DNA of 64,000 bases from assembly GCA_011032825.1 (NCBI GenBank), contig JAADJZ010000013.1, positions 682,001 through 746,000 of the forward strand. Direction: 5' to 3'. Numbering within the stretch: the first letter of the stretch is position 1; every line of letters begins with the position of its first letter. A program made the position numbers and the translations under genes. This stretch comes from Massariosphaeria phaeospora (taxonomy: Eukaryota > Ascomycota > Dothideomycetes > Pleosporales). The notes under the pieces were generated by a model. That model was not told the origin of the DNA, ran no database searches, and saw nothing but the letters and a program-made list of their open reading frames with translations. Of this stretch, positions 45,148 to 57,794 are shown piece after piece.

Positions 45148-46812
45148 TCAGCTAGCTACTTTTTCTTAGCATTAAATTCTTAGGTTCAAAGCTTAATAAC
45201 TTTACTAATAGTAGAGCTATCTAGATAATTTTTACACTATTTTAAAGCCCTAGTCTAGTTCTTTAAAATCTACTAAAAGTTACTTAAATAAAACTAGTAT
45301 AGCTAGAGTTATTAAAGTTTGAGAATAATAAAATTTACTTAGCTTCTAACTTCTACTTCTAGTACTTAACTACTATAATAAATAGTAAAACTCTTTAATA
45401 ATCTATTATATACTTTAAATTATAGTTCTATATAAATTTTATAGCGTACAGCTTAGATTTAAAGCTAGTAAATAGAGTTAAATTGTATGTACAAAGTTAA
45501 GTAGTTTAGAATAATATTATTGTTTATACTTATAAGTATTTATTACTTTTTAAACTTAGTATAGCTAGATTAGACTTTATACTAAAGTACTTAATAGGTT
45601 TATAGTAGATTGTATAAGCTATATATAAATTTCTTTACTTAAAAAGTATAAAAATATTAGTAACTTTCTAACTTTTATACTAGCTATAATTTTAAGCTGC
45701 ACGCTACAAAATCTTAATAGATACTTAATAATAGCTACATAAAAGAATATTAGAAAGTATTATTATTTATTATAGTAGTTAAGTAGTATATACTAGGTAT
45801 AAAGCTTAAGCAAAGTAGTTATAGTTTAAAGCTTAATATAATTAGAATTACATAAGCAATAGCTATAGTTTTTTAGCTTATGTTATAGCTTTAGATTAGA
45901 GCTTTAAAATAGTGTAAAAAATATCTAGATAGCTCTACTATTAGTAAAGTTATTAAGCTTTGAACATAAAGATTTAATGCTAAGAAAAAGTAGCTAGCTT
46001 GGTAATCTAGCTAGCTTGGTAATCTAGCTAGCTTGGTAATTTAGTACGTTAATTACTTTAGAACTTTCTTGTAGTATTCTCTGCTTATTTTTAGCTCAAT
46101 TAAAAGCTATTTTGAGTTTAGATAAACGCGTTACGAAGCGCGCAAGCTAGTTCTTGCTTACTAGCTTGCTACTACGCTTGCCTAGTAGTTTATTAGCTAT
46201 AGTAGCTACTTTAGATAGAAAGAGCGCAAATTCTCGCGCGTTAAAGTTAAGAATGTATTAGACAATTGGTTTTTTTAGTGCTCGTAGGCTTACAAAGAGT
46301 AAAAGTAGTTTTTAAGCTAAAAAGTATTCTTTTATTGCGTTTAGCAAGTCGATAGTAATTAATAGTAAAAAACCGTGTAGTTGCGTAGAAGCTTTAAAAT
46401 TTGCTAGCTTTAAAAGCTTTAAAAGCAAAAAGAAGTTTGCTTTTGTATTTACGTAATTGCGCGTTTGTAAGTGTAAGCATAGTAGAAGCAAGTTAGTATT
46501 CGTAGTCTTGGCATTTTTAGCTAGGTTACTAGTAGTTTACGTTAGCACTGCTTCTAGCACTTTGAAATATCTTAGGTATACTAACTGCTAAGCAAACTGC
46601 TGCTCTAAGCACTCTAGTGAAAAATTTGTTGTGCAATAGGTTTTCGTAGGACCTATTATTGGTGAGTAATTAATGTGCGATTACCGCTTACGGTCTAGCG
46701 AGAGGCAAACCTTAAAACGTCGCGATCGCCAGTGCCTTTTCGAGAACCTACAAAGCTGCACCCGCGGTGACCTAGGTGCAAAATTCCTGGGCAAAATTAA
46801 TTCAGGTACAAC

Positions 46813-48992
46813 ATGACGGACTCGGGTAGGACTAAGGGCCCGATCTGCGGTATCGACAATTGTCGCTCGAGATTCTATGAGGAGGGCGACGACGGGTATC
46901 TCTACTGCCAGAATGGTCATCGAAAGGGCGAGCTTCTGACGCAGCCGGACGACGAAGATTTCAATTCTGCGAAAAGAACACGGACGCGCGCGAAAAAGCC
47001 TGACGATGAGAAGGAGCAAGTACGTCAATGTAAGTCCGTTTTCGGTGTTGACTTCTTGGTCGTTTTTTAGCCATTCCGTTTTTCTCATGTTCTCCATTCG
47101 GAAGAGCGAGGTGTAGGGGGCGAGGAGCAGCTGCCACTAAGCAACTTCAAAGCCGCACACCTCCACAACCACAACACATTTTCAAACCCCTCGCATAGTT
47201 CGTTGCCGAAGCGCACCTATGTGGACAATATACTTCTTCAAGTCCTGTATTATGCATTACCTAGTATGCTAGATACAGCGGGGCTTTGTGAAGATCAGGT
47301 GGACTGTTTACCTGAGGCTGAAATCGTCTATACTGTCAAGAGGATTCCCCGAAGTCTGTTTTGGTTAGCAGTGGATTATGCCAGCGGGGTGCCTCGGGTT
47401 TCCACAATCTATGCAGATCATAGACTTTCCAACATCACTACAGCTAGCTTACACATTGTTCAGATTTCAAAGGCACGCAAGCCTTCGATCTATATCTGAA
47501 GAGCCTTCAATTGATCCTCAGACACCAAATCCGATCCCTGGTTCATGACCTCGGTCTTCCAGCTGAGCTTGAAACTGTGGTTCTCGACCTCTGGGCTATA
47601 CGCATTCTCCCGCTCGAAGAGAAACTTTCCGAGAAAACTCACGACTATGACTCGCAATCTCAAGGCTTTGACGGCTCCGATGATGAAGCTGAAATTGAAG
47701 AAGAAATGATCCGATTCGCCAGATGGGAAAGGAAACTCAAGACTAGCCCGACGTTGATGGACTGTCTGGCACTATGCTACCTGGGCATTGTCACACTTCG
47801 CTTGCCTGTAACGCCTGGAGATCTCGACTCATGGGTTACTGACGGAAAGATACCCTACATGGGAGCGATCAAGCGTGTACCACTTTCTATGAGAGACCGA
47901 CTTCCAGCCAATTATCATGCTGTATTGGATCCGAACAGTCTACTCAAACTCAACCGATTTTACTCTACCCTTGCCGACTTGCAAGCCAGCCTTCAGAAGG
48001 AGTACGGAATCATATGGCCACCCTTGAACTCCCCTCTCCTACGCTTCCGATACATTAAGGAGCTAGCGCTACCTCTGGAGATATATGCTGCCACAGATCG
48101 ACTAGCTGGCAAGCTCGGATACGATCTTGTTGCTAACCCTGCTGGAAAGAAGCGGCGGCTACGAGGCCTTCCAGAAGCACAGCTGATAGCGTGTCTTATC
48201 GTGTGTGTCAAGATCATGTACCCCTTTGACGGAGAACGGCGCTACCCTCGAACTACGTCTGAACCCGCCGTAATGGTGATCGACTGGGACAACTGGCACA
48301 AGGAAATATCGGAAGCAAAGACGAAAGCTGACGACAGTGGCAACGAATACACAAATAAAGAATTGTGGAACGTAGATGAGAAGGATGTGTTATCGATGTC
48401 GCCATCGGAAATGGATCAGTACATGGATTTCTATCAGCAGAACTTCCTCGATGAGGCGCGCTTAGACCAAGAACCGGAAGGTGGCTTCCAAGATATTCTG
48501 TACAAGATGTTCCCTATCCACGAACCTTCTAGCTCGCAAACTTCCGCCCATGCATCCGATGGACTAGGCACTGCTAGCTCTTCGCCGACATCTGAAACAG
48601 CTGGTCTAGCTCAACCCGAGGCAGCACCCAAGAAGAAAAACAGGAAGCGGAAAAAGAAAGTCCAAACACTAGGCCACGAAGGGGAATTGGATGTCGTTAC
48701 TGCAGTACACAAAAACTCGACACCGCTACGGGCTGTCACCGAGGAGGAGTTGCACGTTGCGAGACCTGGACAAGGTTACAGACATTACGAGAAAGAGGAA
48801 GAGTTGTCCAAGACAGCTCGGCAGTTCTACGAAGAAGCTGCGAGGATTGCGGGCTTTTCAATGGAGATGGTAGTCAAGGCCGTGGTTTTCGTTGAGAAGG
48901 ACATCAGAACGTGGATTAGACGTCGAAAGCAGGCTTCTAGGAACAACGAGACCTCTGGCTGGATACGCCACTATCGATCTCGGCCTGAATAG
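46813..48992 (+). CDS. RRN7: RNA polymerase I initiation factor Rrn7
   Basis: Exon 1 is 46813-47029 and exon 2 is 47464-48992, giving 581 aa. The N-terminal zinc ribbon has Cys12, Cys17, Cys32 and His36 (C-x4-C-x14-C-x3-H) in the order ICGIDNC then GYLYCQNGH, as in TAF1B/Rrn7. Exon 2 opens with FKGTQAFDLYLKSLQLILRH and then VHDLGLPAELETVVLDLWAI, the conserved cyclin-fold start. Rrn7 is the TFIIB-like subunit of core factor and recruits Pol I to the rDNA promoter. The donor CAAT/GTAAGT joins Tyr across the intron; a slightly earlier GTACGT is also possible but breaks the frame. The 434-nt intron is far longer than others here and contains a sequence repeated 3' of the gene. The start lies ~150 bp from the RIP island. 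Confidence 0.85.
47186..47390 (+). repeat. Repeat copy inside the RRN7 intron
   Basis: A segment starting TTCGTTGCCGA, with TGGACAATA, CCTAGTAT and GCTTTGTGAAGA, matches a segment downstream at 49023-49190 in the same order over about 165 bp, imperfectly. The 98-aa frame across it is not recognised and is treated as incidental. Confidence 0.5.
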
Positions 48993-49022
48993 AAAACAGT
49001 GACACCCCTACCGCCCTGTCAT

Positions 49023-49190
49023 AATTCGTTGCCGACGCCCACATAGGTGCCCTATATGGACAATACCTAGTATACTACTACATATAGGGATTTGTAAAGA
49101 CAGAAGTAGACCATCTACCTGTTGCTAAAAGCTCTTAGGCTGTCAGAAGGATCGCCAGGTCTTTTGTAATATCGGCAATGAATTCTGCTA
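49023..49190 (+). repeat. Second copy of the RRN7-intron repeat, 3' of the gene
   Basis: It starts TTCGTTGCCGA and shares ordered blocks with 47186-47390 (TGGACAATA, CCTAGTATAC, GTAGACCATCTACCTG against GTGGACTGTTTACCTG). It is more diverged and AT-shifted. The remaining 49191-49483 holds the upstream region of the ubiquitin fusion gene. Confidence 0.5.
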
Positions 49191-49483
49191 GTGATGTGCT
49201 CCGTAAACACCTGCCTTTATTAGGGTATCAATGGATGTTCTCACTGATGGTGAGTTTTTATTGTGATCTAGAGGGTACAGGTAGTTGAAATAATTGAGGC
49301 TTGTCGCAACGGGCTCGCTCTTGGCGCAAGTGTAGCTCTGTGAATAAACGTCCACGTGAAAAGCGGGGCGCACAAGCCGCCTCGCTAAGCGAATATCACG
49401 TAATCACACAGAAGTCCGATCAAACCATCCTCGCCTCCCACCACAACGTCAACTCTTAGACAAGCCCACGCACCACCGCCGAC

Positions 49484-50337
<854 letters not shown>

Positions 50338-51802
50338 ACGGATCGCTTACTGGGCGTCTGGCGAGTTTGGAGCAGCAGAAGAAGAAACGAGCACGATGCG
50401 ACGAAAGGACTGGGACGGGAAAGGCATGGTCACTTTTGCACACGGTTTTCTCCTTTACTGTGCTTTATGTACTCGGCTAGAGTTCCGATATGGTCGGCCG
50501 GGCATGTAGAGTGAATCGATTCTTCAAGTATTCGTTCGGCTTCGCGACTTGTCTAAGCTAGTAAAGTATGGCTGCGTGAGGTAAAATAAGCAGTTGTGGA
50601 GCTGCCTGGAATCCGGAGCGTCTTGTCCGGCGCTTCTCAACTCCTTCGATCGTGGAATGACGATGATTCAGCTGTGCCCGCAGAGTAGCATCACGTGATG
50701 GCGCGCCACATTCGTCTTGCCGAGGTCCAAGGTAGCTTTAATGACGTCATACATCCCGGCCACAAAGTAAACACTAGATTTCGGATGGTCGCGTGCTGTG
50801 TTCAATCTGGTGCCTGAGTCGACGACGAATACAGGTAGTGATATTGCAAAGGCACTTGAGGAATGCACTGCTGTCGCCGCTCTGAATCTAGGAATCCAGG
50901 TTTACTGGCCCAGCGTTCTTCCACGCACATGTTCACCCATATGCGATTAGCACGACAAACAGGTATACAAATTTCAATTCATGGCCCTATCGCTCTAGCA
51001 TACACGTATTCATTCATATCCCATCCCGTAGCTCGGTAAAAGCAGCATCTGGGAGATACGGGGTGGGGGCGGGGGTAGGTAAACACAAGCACCCATCAAC
51101 GGATTTTCCCTTTTCCACCACCATACTCTGAATCTCTGTATGGGACGGACATGCTTTCCCTCGAACCAAGCCATCCATCCATGCGAAATGCACGCAGACA
51201 GGCAGGATGATGGCCTAGAAATTGCTCCGACGAGGCCTTGGGAAAAGAAAAACCTCCAGAAAAAGGTAGGGGGAATCCGTTTGGTGAATTTGGGGGATAT
51301 ACGTCGAATGAAATACTGGTGTTGTTGGAAAACAGGGGGAATCGAGGCAAGAAAGAAAAAGAAAAAGTGGTATATCGGGGGGAGGAAAAACGCCTCGCTA
51401 TGCAAGCAATCATTCGAGTGGGAAGAGGGGGAGGTTAAGCAGAGGGGTACAGTCCGGTTGGCGGCTAGGAACAGCTCTTGAACCATCCCTTGTGGAACCA
51501 AATGTATACTCCAACCAGAAAGGTGTGGTGGGTCGAGTTGTTGACGAGACCGAAACCTTGGTAATGGGATGACGCGAAGGGGTTACCATCCATCCAGAGC
51601 CACCACCCATAAGATCCGGAACACCAAACAAGGACAAGGTCGACCTGTTGTCAGCCGACGACGTTCCAAGATGCCTCCCACTCCCATGCAGATGTAGAAA
51701 AAGGCTTCGTCTTATATTTCGAGCCATGTGTAATTGGGGTATTGGGGGTTGACCGTTTTGGTATGTACGGTGAGGAACCGCTTCGGGAGATCGACGAGGC
51801 GT
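50338..51802. other. Intergenic region, no convincing gene
   Basis: This is the region between the convergent ubiquitin-eL40 and FHA-protein genes, normal in composition. Long minus-strand frames at 51010-51501 and 51410-51727 lack recognisable motifs and overlap the likely FHA-gene 3' UTR. A purine-rich stretch lies at 51330-51440. No RNA gene was seen. Confidence 0.5.
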
Positions 51803-53453
51803 TCAGACGCGAGGACGTTTCCAATAATATTGCTAGACGGGTGAGTTGAGCGTCGTTATTGATCGAGGCTTCAGGATTAATATATACCTTGTGGGACTTC
51901 CTCACAGCCCGCAGACCAGTTCCACGCATGCCGCCTGTGACCGTATCGCGCCTCATCTGATCTGTGTCCATCTCGGGAACGTAATAGAACTCGTTCTCGA
52001 GCGGCTTGCCAGCAGCATCCTTTCCTGAGCGCGGTATCTCACCAACGCAGGGGATGGCGTCCATCATCTTCTTAAGCTCCGGCTTCGTCAACTGAGGTGT
52101 CGGGGTCGTGGTTCCACTGCGGTCCTTGTCCTTGTCCTTGCTCTCTGTTACGTCTGCTTTGGCGGCACAGGCCCTCAACTCGGCGGGCAAGTTACTATGG
52201 ATGATAGATAGCGGCTGTGAGTGGATCCGAGAATAGGCCAGTTGGTTGATAACGTGGTTCTTGATTGGAGACTCCTTGAAGACAACCCCGCAAAGAGAGC
52301 TCTGTTGTGGAGACTGAGCGGACGACAAGGGCTGGCGACGACGCTGAGCCGAGCCGCTCGACTGAGTGGGAGTTGCTGTGGTGAAAGATGCAAGCCGGGG
52401 AAGTAGGTTCTCACCAAAGGGCCCGAAGGAGTGGACGATGGGGTCATTCTCTTCGTCTTCATCCGAGAAGTCGTCTGCAGCGAAGGATGAAAGGATGCTG
52501 GCCTTTGGCTCTTGGACCGGAGACTCAACGGCAAGAGATAGGGAATCATCAGGGAGGATAAATGTTGCCTCGAGCGGCGAAGGGCTCCTGACCTTGGGCT
52601 GGTCTTCTTCAGCACTATCATTGTCTTCAAACACCTTGACCGGACCACCTAGTGACTGCGTAACGGGTCCTAGTCCGGCGAACACGGGCTGGCGAATAGG
52701 GCTTTGAGATACTGGAGAGCGGGGAACCATGGGAGGGCTTGATGCAAACGGATCCTGAGCAAGACAACGGGTCGGTGTAGGTGCAGTATCCTCATCGTCC
52801 GAGTCCCACGATGACTTGGTAGGAATGGCTGGCCACGCGATGGTGACGCGCGTGTCCTGGACATCCAACATGATTTCAGCACTTGGGTTTTGCGACATGT
52901 ACGTGTCTCCTTTGCCAATCTCGAATATGTGACTGCCGCAGTGGATTTTAGCTCCGTTCCATCCCAGGCATTCGATCTCGACACGGCCGAGGGGATAGTG
53001 CGGGTCAGGTGCGTGGTAGGCGGCTTGGACGTGTACGCGGGAGATCAAGCGATTGGCGGGCAGCTGGAAGTCGGACGAGTTGCTGGACCTACCCATGCGA
53101 ACAATGCTGCCATCGGCGGGGAGGTCGACGGAGGGGATGCCGCCGAGGGGAACACGCTCAGAGAGGGTCGACACGGTGCGGTTGAGGCACGGGCGGTCAT
53201 TGCGGGGCGACGAGAAGGGCATGATACCGGTAGACGATGTTGGAACTGGGGTAGGATAGTGCTTGAACAGCTGCTTGGAGTACGAGGGCGACTCTTCGCC
53301 GAATTTACGCTTGGAGGACGGCGGACGCGCGGGGAACGGCGAGGACGAGAGCGGTTCGAAAGCGGGCAGTAGCGACGGCTTCCGCGTCTGCTCCTGCAGT
53401 CCAGCAGCGTCTGAAGACATTGGGATCGCTCGTTTTTCGAGAGGGGACGCCAT
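51803..53453 (-). CDS. FHA-domain protein, Tos4/Plm2-like
   Basis: Exon 1 is 53453-51888 and exon 2 is 51832-51803, giving 531 aa. The 55-nt intron runs from GTATAT to CTAG and splices RAVRKSHK to QYYWKRPRV, the conserved-looking end of Tos4-type proteins; unspliced reading would run on into unrelated sequence. A Ser/Pro-rich N-terminus precedes the FHA domain (about residues 116-208) with the key residues GRS (Arg122), SRVH (Ser138 and His141) and GWNGAKIH. A long disordered acidic middle follows, then a C-terminal block with IPCVGEIPRSGKDAAGK and FYYVPEMD. FHA domains bind phosphothreonine; yeast Tos4 and Plm2 act in cell-cycle transcription and the replication checkpoint. The orthology is inferred from the layout. 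Confidence 0.72.
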
Positions 53454-55205
53454 TTCGGAGGTTGGACGTGGTCGAGACGCGATGGGCGGCGTGTCCGATC
53501 TGGACGATGCGTAGACGTGTGCAGAACCGTGGTTCGACTCTCGGACAGCCGGCAGCAGCCACGGCCGTCACAGGAGCAGTAGAAGGCTGGAGCAGGCGAG
53601 GGCAGAGCACGCAGGGCAGGGCAGTGGAGGCAGGAAGGTGGTCGATTATAAGCGGCCGGCCATGAGGTCGATTGAAGTGGAGAGGTCGTTAAAAAGGCGC
53701 GTCGCGGTGGTGGTGTGGTCAAAGCGGACTGGGCGCGTACGCCTACGGAACGAATTCCAAGCTTTCTCCACCCAATTTTTGGCGTAAAACGCGTGCTCCC
53801 TCCGGGTCTAATGAATTGGATGCAGCCATGGACAAAAGGCCGGTTCAATGTCTCTCCCCAGCGCCATTCATTCTACGTGTGTTCCTCTCTCCCTCAACGC
53901 CCACGCCTTCCTCGGTGTCCCTCGCGCAGCATAACTAGGTCCACTCCCCAGTCTCTGTGCACGAGCACAGATATTTCACGTCTGCACAGTGCAAAGTCCA
54001 AACGCTGTTACTCGCTCGGCTGCTGTGCCTTCATCTCTGGCCCGTTCCCAGCCCCTCCCACCCTGCACGCTGTTGGCCCGTCGGGCATTGGCGGGCAACA
54101 CGCGCGCTGATTCCTGAAGCTGTGATATTGCTCGCAGCAAACATGATCCTGATTGCGTAACTCTCCGCGAATCTAGCCCGGCGCGGGTAAGATGATTTGT
54201 GTCTCCAGAGCCCTACCGTATCGGCCACTATGGTTGCTGTTCAGGCAGAGTCAACAGAGGCACAGATGAAGCGGGTAAAAGCTGCGATTGCTGCGTTTCT
54301 ATTCTGTCCACTGCCACGATTGCACGCCCAGACAAGAGTATGGCGGTCTACGCACTGCGGCTCGTGAGCAACATGCAGTAGGTCAAGACTAGTGTTGCTT
54401 GCGGACCACTCTTGCCCTCAACGGGGACGGCTGCTGTGTGGGGCGATGTCTTCCATTTGCTGTCTAGACGTCACGCAGCGGAGAGGAAAAAACTTCGTGC
54501 AGCCAGAGTCCACTTTGCTGACGTGCAGAGGCTGCGTTGTACGCGAAGGTGGAGTCCGAGAATCGCGGTGGAGACGCGTGCTCAAACTTTGGTGCAGCGC
54601 GGAGCGGACACGGTGGTCCTGGTTTCGGGAAGAAGTTGTTAGAATAGAGCGTCGACAATCACTCCGATATCCGGCACAGTGTAAGTAAGTGTGAAGTGCT
54701 AGACTGGATTCCGGCTCAATCAGTCTGTTGTATGATCCATCTCAGTATGTTCAAAGAAATGCAGAACAGTCCGGGCGCTCGTCTTTCTCAGCTTGACGGG
54801 GTGGCACGCGACGCTGATGAGAGCGACGCCCGCCCGCGGTTTCACGCCGGCGAGGTGCCGTAAGTGGTGCGGCAAAACACATCGAATGGTGATTCGACAG
54901 TGTTGCTGCAGCATGGACGGCTGCCTGTCAGCAATCTGAAGTCTTCTGGAGGATGACTTCATCGGTTGCTTGCAGCTCAAAAGGTGCCAGGCAGGAGCAC
55001 GAGCAGGGCGAGGTGGAGGAGGAGTGACGTGCTGATTGGTCAGAACACTTTCCGGAATTGCCGAAACAGGCAGGCAGCTCTTACTAAGCCACAGCCCCGC
55101 CATCTGCATCGGATCTCGGCCAAACTAAAGACCGAGAAATTTTGGTTTTCGAAAACTTCCCAACGGCTTAGCGGCTTCTGAGCACGACAATCGCAACGCG
55201 CAATC
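53454..55205. other. Long divergent intergenic region
   Basis: This 1.75-kb region separates two divergent genes (FHA protein and L1-domain protein). Short frames exist on both strands, but none has a recognisable domain, good intron signals or a clear start. GC-rich stretches at 53540-53720 and 54780-55040 may be the two promoters. Nothing else could be supported. Confidence 0.5.
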
Positions 55206-56447
55206 ATGGCGAACTCGAAGGCGCCAACGAAATCGGTCGTCAAAACAGACGCAGCACCAGAGAAATCGCTCACCACGAAGGCATCACATGGCTCCCCATA
55301 CCAGCTGGACCCAGCGCAAGTCGAACGGGCGGCCACTGCGCTGGTCTCGCACATGAAGAAGCATGCAGAAACCAAAGAAGAAGAGGCCAAGACGAAGAAC
55401 CTCGCAGCCGATGGAGACGAGCCCGATACGGAGGATCAGCCCATCTTCCTGAACGTTACCACGAAAAAACACATCCAGGACTCGAACAAACTGAGACCCG
55501 ACAAGATGTCAGTTTCCGCCGCAAAGATGTCCCAATAAAGCTAACAACGCTGCAGTACGCTCCCTCACCCAATTCAAGGCACTGAAGTCCGGATATGCAT
55601 CTTCACAAAAGACCCCCAGCGTGCATACAAGGACCTTGTTGCCCACGACGCTTTCCCAGAAGCTCTGCGCGCAAAGGTCGGCCGGGTGCTCGGCGTCGAC
55701 AAGCTCAAGAAGAGGTACAAGGCATACGAGCAGAAGCGCCAGCTACTAGGTGAATACGACCTGTTCATGGTAGACGACCGCGTGACCAAGGTCGTTGCCG
55801 ACTTCCTGGGCAAGGTCTTCTACAAGGGCAAGTCGAAGCGGCCGATACCTATCCGTCTGACCGCCGGGGCGCGCGTCGAGAAGGATAAGAAGCCAGAGAA
55901 AGTTGTTGGCACGCCACAGGGTGTCGCGCGTGAGATTGAGAGTGCGCTGAACGCCACCTATATCAGCATGAGCGAGTCTGCCAATACTTCAATCAAAATC
56001 GGTAAACTGTCCATGACGCCACAGCAGCTGAAGGAGAACACGGAAGCGGTGGTCGCAAAGGTAGCCGAGAAGTTTGTTCCGCAGGGATGGAGAGGCATTC
56101 GCTCGCTGCACATCAAGGGCCCTTCCACCAAGGCCCTCCCGATCTGGCTCGCCGACGAGCTATGGACGGACGAAACCCAGGTCCTGAGTCAGCCCTGGAA
56201 GCCCACCATCACGGATGGAGGAAAATCCAGCGACAAGAAGAGGAAGTGGGAAGAGTGGGAGGACGAGCTCCTTGACGACGACGAGGCTGCCGAGCGCAGG
56301 GCCGCCTTGAAGCCGAAGCAGAAGCAGAAGCAGAAGGCTAAGAAGGAGCCTGGCGACAAGGAACAGGGCTTGATAAGCAGGGAGAAGCGGAGGAAGATGA
56401 AAAGGGAAGCGTTGGAGTCGGTGCAGACGCCGCTTATTGCTGGTTGA
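55206..56447 (+). CDS. Ribosomal L1-domain protein, Utp30/RSL1D1-like
   Basis: Exon 1 is 55206-55507 and exon 2 is 55556-56447, giving 397 aa. The 48-nt intron has an unusual GTCAGT donor, a GCTAAC branch motif and a CTGCAG acceptor; it joins DKI to TLPHPIQGTEVRICIFTKDP. The L1 fold covers about residues 80-300 and includes YDLFMVDDRVTKVVADFLGK, GKVFYKGKSKRPIPI and HIKGPSTKALPIW. The C-terminus is highly charged (EEWEDELLDDDEAAERRAA, then Lys/Gln repeats), as in nucleolar L1-like proteins. Utp30 is part of 90S pre-ribosome assembly and RSL1D1 is its animal relative; the related yeast Cic1 is a 60S factor and cannot be excluded. It is presumably nucleolar. Confidence 0.78.
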
Positions 56448-56816
56448 GATTCTATATAGGCTTCATGCTCTGGCGCTTCACGGCTGGGAGTTCAGGTGTA
56501 CGAAGAATTTGTTCGTTATCAAGGTAGAATACCACGATGCATTACGTTCATAGTAGCGTACAAGACTCCCGTCCTATCATACCAATGGCCAGACCATAAC
56601 ATGCACCCCGTACAAAATGCGATTCCCAATAACCATTTCAGCCAACACGAGTCCCAATTTCAATTTCAATCCCTTACGCCGAGGTATACCCAATGTCCAA
56701 GCGCCGCCCTCAACCATGATTGCTGCAAACAAGCGAGCCGCGTTAATTTCTCTCATTCTCCAGAACCAAGCCCTCAGCCCAATACCGTGTCGCACGCACC
56801 CGCCAATCGCAGCCTC

Positions 56817-57794
56817 CTATAGCTCCATCAGCTCCTGAACGTCCGCGCCAGCGCCCTTCCAGTGGGCCGTCGTCGTCGGAGCGAAATACGTCTTGAATAC
56901 ATGCTCCAAGACGTCGTCCTCAAACGTCATGTGTCCGCCCGACGTCGTCTCGAACACCAGCCCGCCCTTCTCATCCAGCTCCTTGAGCCCAATCCAGTCC
57001 TGCTGGTAAATCGGGCGATCCCGCAACTCCACAACCTCGCCGCTCGAAATATTCGTCTGCGCGAACCAGCCGCTCTCCTTCGGAATCACCGTCGTGTCGT
57101 TGGCGAATACGTACATGATGAAGCGGTCCAGCGCGGCCATGTTCGCCGCGTACGTGGTGTTCTTGCGCGCGCGCTCGTTGTTGATGTCGGCGAGGAAGTT
57201 CGAGTGCGCCAGGTACTCGGGGGTCGGATCGCCCGTGGAGAAATTCGTCGCGCGGAAGTACTGCGACGGCACGACGTGCGACTGCACGAAGTCGCTCCAC
57301 GTGTGGCCCTTGAGCAGGCTGATCCAACTGCGACACACCCAGTCGTCGTCGCCGCAGACCTGGTACTTGGCGATGCCGTTGTGCTGGCTGCCGAACGTGA
57401 CGAGGTTCTTCACCGGCGGGTGGTTGCAGCGTTCGATGTAGCCGCGCAGGAACTGGCCGCCCTGCGAGAAGCCGAGCGCGTTGAGAGCGGGCGCAGTGGA
57501 GAGGATCTCGTGCGAGGCGATATCTTCGCAGACCTGCGCGAGCTGCTCGGTGAGGTTGCCGATGAAGGTGGCGCGGGAGTCGGTGCCAGGGTCGTCGTGG
57601 CACCGAACGTAGTAGACGAATGTGCCTGGGTTGGTTTTGATCGCGAGGTCGCCGACTTCGTGGAGGCCATCCGCGGCGTAGTTGTCGCCGAGGCCGTGCC
57701 AGATGATGAGAGGGAGTGGTTGTGGGTCGGTGAGCGGTGTGGCAGTAGCGTGGGAAAGCAGGAGAAGCGTCGCGAGCGGGATTAAATGCAACAT
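56817..57794 (-). CDS. Palmitoyl-protein thioesterase (PPT1 family)
   Basis: This is an intronless gene of 325 aa. The hydrophobic N-terminus MLHLIPLATLLLLSHATA is a signal peptide. The alpha/beta-hydrolase start LIIWHGLGDNY is followed by the nucleophile elbow GFSQGG (Ser110), a catalytic Asp in ANDTTVIPKES (Asp233) and the catalytic His in SGGHM (His288). FGSQHNGIA and NNERARKNTTYAANM are typical of the family. N-glycosylation sequons are visible (NFS, NTT, NDT, NIS). The enzyme removes fatty acyl groups from cysteines of lipidated proteins during degradation in the lysosome or vacuole. The two long frames overlapping it in other frames (57785-56862 region, both strands) are shadows caused by its high GC content. 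Confidence 0.92.
   Translation of the reverse strand: MLHLIPLATLLLLSHATATPLTDPQPLPLIIWHGLGDNYAADGLHEVGDLAIKTNPGTFVYYVRCHDDPGTDSRATFIGNLTEQLAQVCEDIASHEILSTAPALNALGFSQGGQFLRGYIERCNHPPVKNLVTFGSQHNGIAKYQVCGDDDWVCRSWISLLKGHTWSDFVQSHVVPSQYFRATNFSTGDPTPEYLAHSNFLADINNERARKNTTYAANMAALDRFIMYVFANDTTVIPKESGWFAQTNISSGEVVELRDRPIYQQDWIGLKELDEKGGLVFETTSGGHMTFEDDVLEHVFKTYFAPTTTAHWKGAGADVQELMEL

Larger units (their letters stand above)
44524..46049. mobile_element. P5: foldback non-autonomous P-family element
   Basis: P-type ends lie next to TA (44522-44523 and 46050-46051). Inverted arms share over 100 bp on the inner side (around 45165-45270 and 45870-45980). The right arm holds three tandem AGCTAGCTTGGTAATCT-type units. 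The left arm was split by MITE-2 copy 3, itself split by MITE-1 copy 7. The non-coding centre has no transposase. Confidence 0.7.
42851..46660 (-). mobile_element. P4: pogo/Fot1-type element (minus), interrupted and truncated
   Basis: The left end ACGTATTCTACTATCG follows TA. Minus-strand P1-like sequence runs to 43647, continues 43983-44523 and 46052-46660. It is interrupted by MITE-1 copy 6 and by P5. No matching right terminal repeat was found before normal sequence begins near 46670, so it is probably truncated there. Confidence 0.55.

Noticed and set aside
5945..46660. Possibility that the island is a giant Starship-type element
   Set aside because: No tyrosine recombinase (DUF3435) captain was recognised, and each segment is accounted for by ordinary nested DNA and LTR elements with their own TSDs.
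47203..47499. 98-aa frame inside the RRN7 intron as a separate gene
   Set aside because: It covers a repeated non-conserved segment, crosses the RRN7 acceptor in another frame and lacks any recognised motif.
53045..53848. 267-aa minus-strand frame upstream of and overlapping the FHA gene
   Set aside because: Its Arg/Pro/Ser-rich composition reflects a shifted frame of the FHA gene start; no motif or splice support.
56862..57785. 307-aa plus-strand frame
   Set aside because: It is exactly antisense to the palmitoyl-protein thioesterase, rich in Arg/Val/Glu, with no domain; a GC-driven shadow.
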